From JAHEAO01 sp037968535 (GTDB lineage Bacteria; Pseudomonadota; Alphaproteobacteria; Rhodobacterales; Rhodobacteraceae), in the NCBI GenBank assembly GCA_037968535.1, contig JBBKVT010000029.1:1-14686 (forward strand): a stretch of DNA of 14,686 nucleotides. Direction: 5' to 3'. Below are positions 6,359-14,027 of this stretch, in pieces (within the stretch, counting starts at the first letter, position 1; every line of letters starts with the position of its first letter). Made by a program: the position numbers and the translations under genes. A model generated the notes under the pieces. The model saw only the letters and a program-made list of their open reading frames with translations. It had not been told where the DNA came from and searched no databases.

Positions 6359-6541
6359 TCAGAAATCGATCGCGATCCCGTTCTTTTCCCAATCGCCGTA
6401 TCGCACCGGCTCGGGCCCGCTTCGTCCGCCAAGTTCAACACTGCGCTTTGTGGAATCCTCGGCCCTGCGGCGATCATCGGCTTCGCGCAGCGCACGCTGT
6501 GCAGCGTCTGGCAGAGCGGGTTGTTTCTTGGGGTCCGGCAT
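6359..6541 (-). CDS. DUF1674 protein (SDHAF4-like)
   Basis: A 60-residue protein ending in the diagnostic DUF1674 block GGRSGPEPVRYGDWEKNG-IAIDF. The N-terminal half is a charged, probably disordered helix region. In eukaryotes, proteins with this C-terminal block (SDHAF4) bind flavinylated SdhA and help succinate dehydrogenase assembly; the same role in bacteria is plausible but is inferred here. The ATG at 6541 has AAGGA with a 9-nt spacer; a longer in-frame extension to 6940 is antisense to rsmB and is rejected. The gene is divergent from rsmB across a 72-bp gap, an arrangement I associate with alphaproteobacteria, where htpX can also be next to it. No htpX is seen here. Confidence 0.87.
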   Translation of the reverse strand: MPDPKKQPALPDAAQRALREADDRRRAEDSTKRSVELGGRSGPEPVRYGDWEKNGIAIDF

Positions 6542-6613
6542 CGTCGAGAGTCCTTGTTCGCTTGCTGGGCCTGATATAGGGCATTTTCGGGCGGAACAAC
6601 ATCGAGGATACCG

Positions 6614-7882
6614 ATGAGCATACTTGGCCAAGCCCCGCGACAGGCGGCACTGAAGTTTCTGAACGCCATCACCGGCGACCACGCGATGTTGTCCGATGTT
6701 GCGCCCAAAGTGCTCGACGGTCTCGCGCCTGAGGATCGCGCCCGTGCGCAGCGTCTGGCCCTGACGTCTTTGCGCTGGATGGACCGCGCCGACCGGATGC
6801 TTGGCCCCTATCTGCGACAGCGACCTCCGGAACCGGCGCTGAACGCGCTGCGGCTGGGGACCGTCGAAATATGCGTCGACGGGGCGGCGAGCCACGGTGT
6901 GGTCAATGCGATGGTCGCTCTGGTCAAGGCTGATCCGCAAAGTGCCCGCGCCGCGGGTCTGGTGAATGCAGTGCTACGGAAGGTGGCTGCGGACGGGGTT
7001 GCAAAGTGGGACACGCTGCCAATTCCACAGATGCCGAAGTGGATCCGCAAGCCGCTGTTGGCCGACTATGGCAAAGCCGCCGTTCTTGCGATCGAACAGG
7101 CCCATGCGGCCGGCGCGGCGGTAGACGTAACGGTCAAGGCCGATGCCCCGCATTGGGCCGCGGCGCTTGGCGGCACGTTGCTGCCTTCGGGGTCCGTCCG
7201 GCTGCCAGCGCAGGTCAAGGTCACCGGACTTCCGGGGTTTGAGGAAGGCGCATGGTGGGTGCAGGACGCAGCGGCGGCACTGCCTGCAACGATTCTGGCG
7301 GCGAAGCCAGGCGAGCGGGTGCTGGATCTTTGCGCGGCCCCCGGTGGCAAGACGATGCAGCTTGCCGCGACCGGCGCCAACGTCACCGCACTCGATATTT
7401 CCGGCCCGCGGATGGAGCGGGTGACGGAGAACCTGAAACGCACCGGGCTTGAAGCAGAGCTTGTCGTGACGGACGCGCTTCACTACGAGGCCGAACCGTT
7501 CGATGCCATCTTGCTTGACGCGCCCTGTTCCGCAGCCGGCACCATCCGTCGCCATCCCGATCTGGTTCATGTCAAGGACGGCACTGATTTTCCGACGCTG
7601 TTTGCGTTGCAGGAAAGCATGATCGACAAGGCGTTGCACCTGCTCAAGCCGGGCGGGCGACTGGTTTATGGCACCTGCAGTCTGCTGATTGACGAGGGCG
7701 AGGAGCAGGTCCGCGACGCACTGACCCGCCATCCGGGCCTGACGGTTGATCTGCAAGCTTTGCAGGTTGCCGGCGTCGATCCGACCTGGATTTCAGACAC
7801 CGGTTTACGCACCAGACCCGACTACCTGCCCGAGCTTGGCGGGATCGACGGATTCTTCATCACGATGTTCCGCAAGCCCTAA
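6614..7882 (+). CDS. rsmB: 16S rRNA (cytosine-C5)-methyltransferase, RsmB family
   Basis: A 422-residue RsmB/Fmu-type enzyme. Residues 1-130 are a NusB-like helical RNA-binding domain, followed by a linker and the SAM-dependent Rossmann domain. SAM-binding motif I is DLCAAPGGKT (238-247). Motif IV LDAPCSAAGTIRRHPD carries C305 (release), and motif VI YGTCSLLIDEGEEQV carries C355 (nucleophile), the two-cysteine mechanism of m5C rRNA methyltransferases. The C-terminal GGIDGFFITMFRK is typical. The expected target is a cytosine in 16S rRNA (C967 in E. coli). The ATG follows GAGG. The TAA stop overlaps the stop of the convergent ABC permease gene by two bases, leaving no space for a terminator. 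Confidence 0.95.
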   Translation: MSILGQAPRQAALKFLNAITGDHAMLSDVAPKVLDGLAPEDRARAQRLALTSLRWMDRADRMLGPYLRQRPPEPALNALRLGTVEICVDGAASHGVVNAMVALVKADPQSARAAGLVNAVLRKVAADGVAKWDTLPIPQMPKWIRKPLLADYGKAAVLAIEQAHAAGAAVDVTVKADAPHWAAALGGTLLPSGSVRLPAQVKVTGLPGFEEGAWWVQDAAAALPATILAAKPGERVLDLCAAPGGKTMQLAATGANVTALDISGPRMERVTENLKRTGLEAELVVTDALHYEAEPFDAILLDAPCSAAGTIRRHPDLVHVKDGTDFPTLFALQESMIDKALHLLKPGGRLVYGTCSLLIDEGEEQVRDALTRHPGLTVDLQALQVAGVDPTWISDTGLRTRPDYLPELGGIDGFFITMFRKP

Positions 7883-9012
7883 TCGAGCGTCTGCCGATAA
7901 CGACGCAAGGCAATGGTCACGATCACCACCATGATGATGCCAATCGCCAGCATGTCGCCCGCGATGTCCGCAATCCCCGCGCCTTTCAGCATGACCTTTC
8001 GTGTCAGCCGCAGAAAATGCGTCGCAGGCAGCGCCGTGCCAAGGACCTGCGCCCAGCCCGGCATCGCGGCAAAGGGGAACATGAAGCCCGATAACAGGAT
8101 CGTCGGCAGGATCGTGAAGAACGATAACTGCATCGCCTGCATTTGCGATCGCGCCAAGGTCGAGATCAGAAAGCCGAGCGCCAGATTGACGACGATGTAA
8201 AGGTTGAATCCCAGAAAGAACGCCAACGAGCTACCAATGAACGGCACGTCGAACAAAAGCCTTGCGGCGATCAGGAAGACCAGCGTCTGAACATAGCCGA
8301 CAAAGACGTATGGTATGATCTTGCCCAGCATGACTTCCGCTGGGCGGACCGGGGTCGCGATCAGGGCTTCCATCGTGCCCTTTTCGGTTTCGCGCACGAT
8401 TGCCACGGCGGTGATCATCACCATTGTCATCGACAGGATGATCGCCAGAAGACCCGGCACGATGTTGGTCGACGTTCGTCCTTCGGGATTGTATTGCCGA
8501 TTAACGGTGACGCTGAACGGTGCCGGTGCTCCGGCCGTGTAACGCAGCGGACCGGTCAGCACATCGGCGATCGCGGTGTCGACGATCCCGGAAATGGCAG
8601 CCACAGCACCACTTGCCGCTGACGGGTCGGATGCATCCGCCGAAAGCAGTATGTCGGGCTCAAGGCCCCTGACGACATCTCGCTCGAACCCGGTGGGAAC
8701 AACCAGAACGAAATTCGCGGTCCCGTCACGCAAGGCGCGGTCGCCTTCTTCCTGACTGCTGACGATCCCGATAAAATCGAAATAGTCGGACTGCGCCATC
8801 CCCATCAAAACGGCGCGCGCAATCACGCCGTCATCGGCCATCTCGACAAGCGTCGGCAGGTGCTTTGGATCGGAATTGATCGCGAACCCAAACAACAGAA
8901 GCTGCATGATCGGAATCCCGATCATCATTCCGAAAGTGACGCGGTCACGGCGCATCTGGACGAATTCCTTGACCAGAACCGCACCAAACCGCGCGAAGGA
9001 GAACATGCTCAT
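7879..9012 (-). CDS. ABC-2 family exporter permease
   Basis: A 377-residue membrane protein of the YhhJ/YbhS type. One N-terminal membrane helix (about 27-45) is followed by a large periplasmic domain (about 46-182, with NSDPKHLPTLVEMADDG), then five helices (about 185-206, 232-250, 262-284, 295-313 and 352-369). The cytoplasmic motif RETEKGTMEALIATPVRP (207-224) is the ABC-2 signature loop that contacts the ATPase. The start at 9012 forms an ATGA overlap with the stop of the ATPase gene. E. coli ybhF-type loci encode two permeases, while here only one is seen, so a homodimer is inferred. The last gene of the operon, it meets rsmB tail to tail. Substrate unknown; hydrophobic drugs or toxic organics are typical for this group. 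Confidence 0.9.
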   Translation of the reverse strand: MSMFSFARFGAVLVKEFVQMRRDRVTFGMMIGIPIMQLLLFGFAINSDPKHLPTLVEMADDGVIARAVLMGMAQSDYFDFIGIVSSQEEGDRALRDGTANFVLVVPTGFERDVVRGLEPDILLSADASDPSAASGAVAAISGIVDTAIADVLTGPLRYTAGAPAPFSVTVNRQYNPEGRTSTNIVPGLLAIILSMTMVMITAVAIVRETEKGTMEALIATPVRPAEVMLGKIIPYVFVGYVQTLVFLIAARLLFDVPFIGSSLAFFLGFNLYIVVNLALGFLISTLARSQMQAMQLSFFTILPTILLSGFMFPFAAMPGWAQVLGTALPATHFLRLTRKVMLKGAGIADIAGDMLAIGIIMVVIVTIALRRYRQTLD

Positions 9013-9959
9013 CCGACGACCTCGGGATCCATGAAGTTGTCTTTGGCGCCCGCCATCAGGTAGATGAACGCCTCTTCCAACTCGGCGTCTTTCCGGCTCC
9101 ATTTGTGGGTGCCGCGTTTCCTGTGCTGTTCCGCGATCCGGTCAAGCGCCTGTGCATCGGTGCCCGATACATGCAACACCGATCCGAACCGCGCGACCTG
9201 TCCGACGCCGTCGGTTTGGCGCAGTTCCTTTTCCAAAGCCGAAATGTTCGGCCCTTCAACGCGCCAGGTTGATAGACCGATCAGCCGCGGAATATCTCGG
9301 GCCGGACCCGAGATCAATTTCCTGCCATAGGCGATGTATGCAATGAAATCGCACTGAATCGCCTCGTCCATGTAGTGGGTGGATACCAGCACCGTCACGC
9401 CGTCCGCCGAAAGCCGTCGAATCTCATCCCAGAAATCACGCCGCGCCTTAGGATCAACCCCGGCCGTCGGCTCGTCCAGAAGCAGCAGTTGCGGATCGTG
9501 AAGCAGGCAGGCGGCCAGCGCCAGCCGCTGTTTCCATCCGCCCGAAAGCGTTCCCGCCAGCTGCGCGGACCTGTCGGCAAGACCAAGGTCGCGCAGAGCG
9601 TCATCCACCCTGACCCTCCGGTTCTTCATCTGGTACATCCGCGCCATGAAATCCAGGTTCTCGCGGATCGTCAGATCTTCATACAGCGAGAACCGCTGCG
9701 TCATATACCCGACATGTTCCTTAATCTTCTGCGGTTCTTTCAGGATGTCGTAACCCAGACAGCTTCCCGACCCCGCGTCCGGAATCAGCAGCCCGCACAT
9801 CATCCGAATAGTCGTGGTCTTGCCGCTGCCATTCGGACCAAGAAAGCCGTAGATCGCGCCTTTCGGCACCTCCATGTCAAAGTCATCCACCACCGTGCGA
9901 TTGCCGAACCGCTTGGTCAGCCCCTTGACCGAGATCGCCATATCGCCGGGGTCGGTCAT
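9009..9959 (-). CDS. ABC transporter ATP-binding protein (exporter)
   Basis: A 316-residue protein with one nucleotide-binding domain. Walker A is GPNGSGKT (41-48), Q-loop Q88 (YMTQRF), the signature LSGGW (138-142) followed by KQR, Walker B LLLLDEP (158-164) with D-loop AGVDP, and the switch His195 (VSTHYMDEA). The C-terminal 100 residues are the accessory domain common in ABC-2 exporters. YbhF in E. coli has two such domains fused; here there is one. The start at 9959 (MTDPGDMAISV) overlaps the stop of the membrane fusion protein gene (ATGA), and the longer ORF to 10142 is antisense-like extension. It should pair with the permease encoded next to it at the inner membrane. Confidence 0.94.
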   Translation of the reverse strand: MTDPGDMAISVKGLTKRFGNRTVVDDFDMEVPKGAIYGFLGPNGSGKTTTIRMMCGLLIPDAGSGSCLGYDILKEPQKIKEHVGYMTQRFSLYEDLTIRENLDFMARMYQMKNRRVRVDDALRDLGLADRSAQLAGTLSGGWKQRLALAACLLHDPQLLLLDEPTAGVDPKARRDFWDEIRRLSADGVTVLVSTHYMDEAIQCDFIAYIAYGRKLISGPARDIPRLIGLSTWRVEGPNISALEKELRQTDGVGQVARFGSVLHVSGTDAQALDRIAEQHRKRGTHKWSRKDAELEEAFIYLMAGAKDNFMDPEVVG

Positions 9960-10906
9960 GGCGCCTTGTGCAAACTGATTGGTTGACCGGGCAGCAGGCC
10001 GCGGGGTACCTCGAGCCAGGCTTCGGCGCGGAACACTAGGCGAGCCCGTTCCTCGCGGCTGTACAGGATCGGTGGCGTATGTTGGGGGCTGGAAGCCAGT
10101 CGCGTCACTTTTGCAGACAAATCGACTGGGCAGCCATCGCAACTGACGGCCAACATATCGCCAAGCGCGATCGACGCGCGTTGCGGTTCGGGCACGAAAA
10201 AGATCGCCTTCAGCTTCTCGGGTTGAAACAACGACAGGATTGGCGTCCCGGTTGCCGCGACTTCGCCGACCTCGAAATACAGACGATCGACCAGCCCCGC
10301 GATTGGTGCAACGATTCGGCGGTCGTCCAAGGCGGACTGCGCACGGTCCACCTCTGCCTCGGCGCCCCGCAATATCGCCTCTGCCGCCAGTTGTTGCGCA
10401 CTGCGCGCTGGAAGTTCCGCGACATTGAGTTCCGCCTGCAACTGCGCGACCTTCGCATCCGTCGACTGCAACCGGGCGCGATCGTTATCGACCTGTGCTG
10501 GCGGCACCAGCCCTTTGGCCGACAGTTGCAGCGACCGATCGAGCGTTATTTTCGCCAGTTGCTGATCAGCCTCGGCGTTCGCCAGCGTGGCGCGGATCAC
10601 TTCGATCTCGGCGTCCCGACTGCCGGTCATCAGGTTTTCCAGATTGGCCTCGGCCACAGCAACGTTGGCCCGGGCGGCATCCAGGGTGGCGCGGTCGGTG
10701 GTGTCTTCGAGCACCACGAGCAGTTGGCCTTCTGCAACGGATTCACCTTCAGCAGTCCTCAGATCAGTGATCCGGCCAGCGCTGGAGGGTGCGACATATA
10801 GGTAATCTGCCTCGACATAGCCGTTATAGATCTGGACCGGGACCGGTCCGAATCCGGGAATGACCGCCGCGATAACGGCGATCAACCAGGAGGGAAGGTC
10901 GCTCAC
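9956..10906 (-). CDS. HlyD/YbhG-type membrane fusion protein
   Basis: A 316-residue periplasmic adaptor. An N-terminal hydrophobic anchor (about residues 6-18) is followed by the split lipoyl-like domain (about 38-68 and 197-228, with APSSAGRITDL and IVAPIAGLVDRLYFEVGE), interrupted by a long coiled coil (about 70-195, rich in Ala, Glu, Gln and Arg). The barrel domain follows, with ILYSREERARLVFRAEAW and LLPGQPISL at the end, typical of the YbhG/YhiI branch. It would bridge the ABC permease to an outer-membrane channel such as TolC, which is not encoded here. The GTG start at 10906 overlaps the tetR stop (GTGA). Confidence 0.93.
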   Translation of the reverse strand: MSDLPSWLIAVIAAVIPGFGPVPVQIYNGYVEADYLYVAPSSAGRITDLRTAEGESVAEGQLLVVLEDTTDRATLDAARANVAVAEANLENLMTGSRDAEIEVIRATLANAEADQQLAKITLDRSLQLSAKGLVPPAQVDNDRARLQSTDAKVAQLQAELNVAELPARSAQQLAAEAILRGAEAEVDRAQSALDDRRIVAPIAGLVDRLYFEVGEVAATGTPILSLFQPEKLKAIFFVPEPQRASIALGDMLAVSCDGCPVDLSAKVTRLASSPQHTPPILYSREERARLVFRAEAWLEVPRGLLPGQPISLHKAP

Positions 10907-11541
10907 GTCCCCGCCTCTGGTGCAAGTCCTGCGAATAGGATCGTCAGGTGGTTGTCGATCAGCCGATCCATGGATAAGCCGCCTTCAGGCAGAACACCAA
11001 AAACCTCTGCCAGCATGACATGCATCAGGATCGGACCCATGACGCTGCGGACGGTCAGTTCGGGGTCCACCGCACGGATGTGTCCGCCTTCGATACCCTG
11101 CGCGAGCAAGGCAGTCAGCGCGGGAATGGCGCGGTCAATGACCTCTGCGCGATAAAGCTGCGCGATCTCCGGCGCTGTCACCGCCTCTCGGATGACCAGT
11201 TTCGGCACCGCGAAGGCGTGGCTGTCACCGAAGTTCGCCGCGACCGTATAGATGAATTGTCTGATCACCGGCCGAGGATCGCCGCGGTATCTGCTGATCA
11301 TGCCGATTGCCATGTCCGCGATAGGCGCAACGGCCCGGTGCACCAAGCCTTCGAGCAGGGCTTTCTTTGATGGGAAGTACAGGTAAACGGTGCCTTTAGA
11401 CAAGCCGGCGTGTTTGGCAATCTGATCAACCGTCGTGGCGGCATAGCCTTTCTCGGCAAACAGTTTGATTGCCGCATCCAGTACTTCATCGGGCCGCGCC
11501 TCTGCGCGCCTGCGGAACTTGGGTTCAAAATCTTTTGCCAT
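10903..11541 (-). CDS. TetR family transcriptional regulator
   Basis: A 212-residue repressor. The N-terminal DNA-binding domain has the typical TetR pattern: ARPDEVLDAAIKLFAEKGYAAT, TTVDQIAKHAGLSKGTVYLYF (HTH about 38-57) and SKKALLEGL. The remaining helical part would bind a ligand and dimerise. It is the first gene of a four-gene efflux operon with 4-nt overlaps throughout, so repressor and pump are made together. No Shine-Dalgarno precedes the ATG at 11541. The mapped promoter pattern puts the transcription start at the A of the ATG, implying a leaderless mRNA. Autorepression through the adjacent palindrome is inferred; the ligand is unknown. Confidence 0.93.
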   Translation of the reverse strand: MAKDFEPKFRRRAEARPDEVLDAAIKLFAEKGYAATTVDQIAKHAGLSKGTVYLYFPSKKALLEGLVHRAVAPIADMAIGMISRYRGDPRPVIRQFIYTVAANFGDSHAFAVPKLVIREAVTAPEIAQLYRAEVIDRAIPALTALLAQGIEGGHIRAVDPELTVRSVMGPILMHVMLAEVFGVLPEGGLSMDRLIDNHLTILFAGLAPEAGT

Positions 11542-11547
11542 GCAAAA

Positions 11548-11576
11548 TAAATAACTGACCAGTCAGTTATTTTCAA
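11548..11576 (-). promoter_or_regulatory. Promoter of the tetR-efflux operon
   Basis: On the minus strand, TTGAAA (11571-11576) and TATTTA (11548-11553) are separated by exactly 17 bp. Six bases (TTTTGC) then precede the ATG, so transcription would begin at or next to its A. The operator described separately fills the spacer. The -10 matches the consensus only partly (TATTTA against TATAAT). Confidence 0.55.
11549..11572. promoter_or_regulatory. TetR-type operator palindrome
   Basis: A perfect 11-bp inverted repeat: AAATAACTGAC (11549-11559), central CA, then GTCAGTTATTT (11562-11572). Its core, CTGAC-CA-GTCAG, has the short-spacer form common for TetR/AcrR repressors. It overlaps both promoter elements of the tetR operon, beginning 8 bp before the start codon. 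It could also influence zapE, whose start is 105 bp away in the other direction. Confidence 0.75.
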
Positions 11577-11676
11577 GATGATTCTTATCTCAGCCAACCT
11601 TCGCCCGAATTGCTTCTGAAATCGATCAACTGCGGTTCGTCTTTTCTTATGGTCCGGGGCGGACTATCTGGAAACG

Positions 11677-12744
11677 ATGTCGAAAACGCTTGAACAGCTT
11701 TACGAGGCAAAAGTCGCAGAGGGTCATCTGGCCCGCGACCCGGCGCAGGAATGCGTGCTGGGACTTCTCGAACCGATCAGGGTCTGGCTTGAACAGGAAC
11801 CGGCAAGCGGACTTCGCGGGCTGTTTGCGAAGGGTCCGCAGCCACCCAAGGGCCTCTATCTTTGGGGCGACGTCGGGCGCGGGAAGTCCATGTTGATGGA
11901 CCTGTTCGCGCATTCCCTCGACGCGCCGAAACGCAGGGTTCACTTCCATGCATTCATGCAGGAAATCCACGCGGCCCTGCATGAAGTTCGCAAAACCGGT
12001 GTTGACGATGCGCTGAAACCTGTGGCCGAGGCTGTTGCTTCTGACATTCGCCTGCTGGCCTTTGACGAGATGCAGATCACCGATATCACCGACGCGATGA
12101 TCGTGGGGCGTCTTTTCGAACATCTGTTCGCCGCCGGTGTCATCGTTGTCGTCACGTCCAATCGCCCGCCCGACGACCTTTACAAGGATGGCCTTAACCG
12201 GGCGCTGTTCCTGCCGTTCATTGCACTGATCAAGGACCGAATGGTGGTCCATCACCTCGCCGCCGATGCGGATTATCGACAAGGCAAACTTGCCGGGGCA
12301 AAAACCTACTTCTCCCCCGTGACCGCCGAAGCCCGGGATGCTGTCGAGGCGATATGGAATGATCTCGTCACCGCCCCGCTGGAACCGCTGACGTTGAAGG
12401 TAAACGGCCGAGAAGTCGTGCTGCCCGCTTTCAGCAATGGCGTGGCTCGGGTGCCGTTCTGGGATCTGTGCGGCCGACCGTTGGGTGCCGCAGATTACCT
12501 GGCTGTGGCCGCAGCCGTCCGAGTGCTGATCCTGGAGGATGTTCCAAGGCTCAGCCGCCAGAATTTCAACGAGGCGCGCCGCTTCGTGACGCTTGTCGAC
12601 GCGCTATATGAAGCCAGAGTGCAGTTGATCGTCACCGCCGCCGATAGCCCCGAACGGCTTTACGTCGAAGGCGAAGGCACGTTCGAGTTCGGACGCACGG
12701 CAAGTCGTCTGACGGAAATGCAAAGCGCTGACTGGGGCCGTTGA
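11677..12744 (+). CDS. zapE: Cell division protein ZapE (AFG1-like ATPase)
   Basis: A 355-residue AFG1-family P-loop ATPase. Walker A is GDVGRGKS (64-71) and Walker B is LLAFDE (126-131). VVTSNRPP (159-165) is the sensor I region, with FHAFMQEIH between them and RRFVTLVDALYEARVQLIVTA near the C-terminus. In E. coli ZapE associates with the Z-ring and affects division under stress; mitochondrial relatives (Lace1/Afg1) act in protein quality control. Which role dominates here cannot be read from sequence. The start at 11677 has only a weak GGAA upstream. It is divergent from tetR over about 135 bp and convergent with folC, whose stop lies 8 bp away. Confidence 0.93.
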   Translation: MSKTLEQLYEAKVAEGHLARDPAQECVLGLLEPIRVWLEQEPASGLRGLFAKGPQPPKGLYLWGDVGRGKSMLMDLFAHSLDAPKRRVHFHAFMQEIHAALHEVRKTGVDDALKPVAEAVASDIRLLAFDEMQITDITDAMIVGRLFEHLFAAGVIVVVTSNRPPDDLYKDGLNRALFLPFIALIKDRMVVHHLAADADYRQGKLAGAKTYFSPVTAEARDAVEAIWNDLVTAPLEPLTLKVNGREVVLPAFSNGVARVPFWDLCGRPLGAADYLAVAAAVRVLILEDVPRLSRQNFNEARRFVTLVDALYEARVQLIVTAADSPERLYVEGEGTFEFGRTASRLTEMQSADWGR

Positions 12745-12755
12745 CCGCACGGTCA
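12742..12755. repeat. 14-bp palindrome joining the zapE and folC stops
   Basis: TGACCG-CA-CGGTCA is a perfect inverted repeat whose ends are the TGA stop codons of zapE (plus) and folC (minus). The 2-nt centre makes it a poor hairpin and no T tract follows on either strand, so it does not look like a terminator. Confidence 0.6.
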
Positions 12756-14027
12756 GTCGTTTTCACGCAGCACATGGCCTGCAAGATAAAGCGAGCCGCA
12801 AATCAGGATACGCGCATTGGCATCGGTCACGGTGATGTCGCGCACCGCGCTGATCACGTTGTCGTCCACATGCGACGCGATACCGGCCGCCACGGCTGCG
12901 GCGTGGGTCTCGCTTGCGCTCAGGGTGTTGGCCTCGCCCGGAATCGACACCGCGTGAAGGGTTTCGACGCAACGGGACAGCGGCCGCAGATAGCCGCCAA
13001 TGTCCTTGGTGTTGAGCATTCCGCAGATCAGATGCGTCGGGCGCTTCGGCAATCGCCCCAGCGCTTCGGCCAGCGCCTCGCCGGCAGCGGGGTTGTGGCC
13101 GCCATCCAGCCAAAGCTCGGCCCTGCCTGCGGCTTGCACCAGCGGACCGTGGCGCAAGCGTTGCAGTCGCGCGGGCCAGTATGCCTCGGTCATGGCGGCA
13201 CTGCATTCAGCCTCGCCGAACCCCAGATAGCGCAAGGCTGCCAGCGCGATGCCTGCGTTCTGAACCTGATGCCGCCCGATCAACGCGGGTAGCGGCAAGT
13301 CCAGCAGTCCTGCCTCATCTTGATAGATCAGTCGGTTGCGCTCTTCGGCCACGTGCCAACGCTGGCCGTGGATCAGCAGCGGCGCGTTCAGCCGTGCCGC
13401 CTTGGCTTCGATAACCGCCAGACTGGCATCTTCTTGCGGGCCCACAATGCAGGTAACCCCTGACTTGAGTATACCGGCCTTTTCACCGGCGATCTCGGGC
13501 AGGGTCTCGCCCAGATACTGTTGATGGTCCAATGACACCGGTGTGATGACAGTCAGCGCGGGGTGTTCGACGACGTTGGTGGCATCCAGCCGTCCGCCCA
13601 ACCCCACTTCCAACAGAGTGTAATCGGCCGGGGTCCGCGCGAAAGCCAGCAGGGCCGCACAGGTCGTGATCTCGAAATAGGTGATGGGCACGCCAGCGTT
13701 AACCCGCTCGCATTCATCCAGGACTGCCGCAAGATCTGGTTCCGAGATCAGGTCTCCGGCAACGCGGATACGTTCGTGGAACCGTGCAAGATGCGGCGAG
13801 GTATAGGCGTGGACCCGGTTGCCACCGGCCTCCAGCCCCGCGCGTATCATGGCCTGCACGGATCCTTTTCCGTTGGTGCCCGCGACATGGATCACTGGCG
13901 GCAGGTCGCGTTCCGGATGACCCAGTGCCGTCAGAAGCCGCCAGACGCGGTCGAGGGTCAGATCGATTATCTTGGGATGCAGCGACATCATTCGTTCAAG
14001 AATGACGTCGGAATCCGAAGAGGTCAC
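12753..14027 (-). CDS. folC: Bifunctional folylpolyglutamate/dihydrofolate synthase
   Basis: A 424-residue Mur-ligase-like enzyme that adds glutamate to dihydropteroate and to folates. The P-loop is GTNGKGS (50-56), YTSPHL (75-80) is the folate/omega-loop side motif, LEVGLGGRLDATNV (139-152) is family-diagnostic, and K183 in AGEKAGI matches the carbamylated lysine. GRHQVQNAGIA (251-261) and DGGHNP (308-313) belong to the C-terminal half. The length fits the E. coli enzyme. GTG at 14027 overlaps the accD stop (GTGA), so expression is coupled to fatty-acid synthesis; this accD-folC pairing is widely conserved. An internal ATG at codon 13 is a less likely start. Confidence 0.96.
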   Translation of the reverse strand: MTSSDSDVILERMMSLHPKIIDLTLDRVWRLLTALGHPERDLPPVIHVAGTNGKGSVQAMIRAGLEAGGNRVHAYTSPHLARFHERIRVAGDLISEPDLAAVLDECERVNAGVPITYFEITTCAALLAFARTPADYTLLEVGLGGRLDATNVVEHPALTVITPVSLDHQQYLGETLPEIAGEKAGILKSGVTCIVGPQEDASLAVIEAKAARLNAPLLIHGQRWHVAEERNRLIYQDEAGLLDLPLPALIGRHQVQNAGIALAALRYLGFGEAECSAAMTEAYWPARLQRLRHGPLVQAAGRAELWLDGGHNPAAGEALAEALGRLPKRPTHLICGMLNTKDIGGYLRPLSRCVETLHAVSIPGEANTLSASETHAAAVAAGIASHVDDNVISAVRDITVTDANARILICGSLYLAGHVLREND

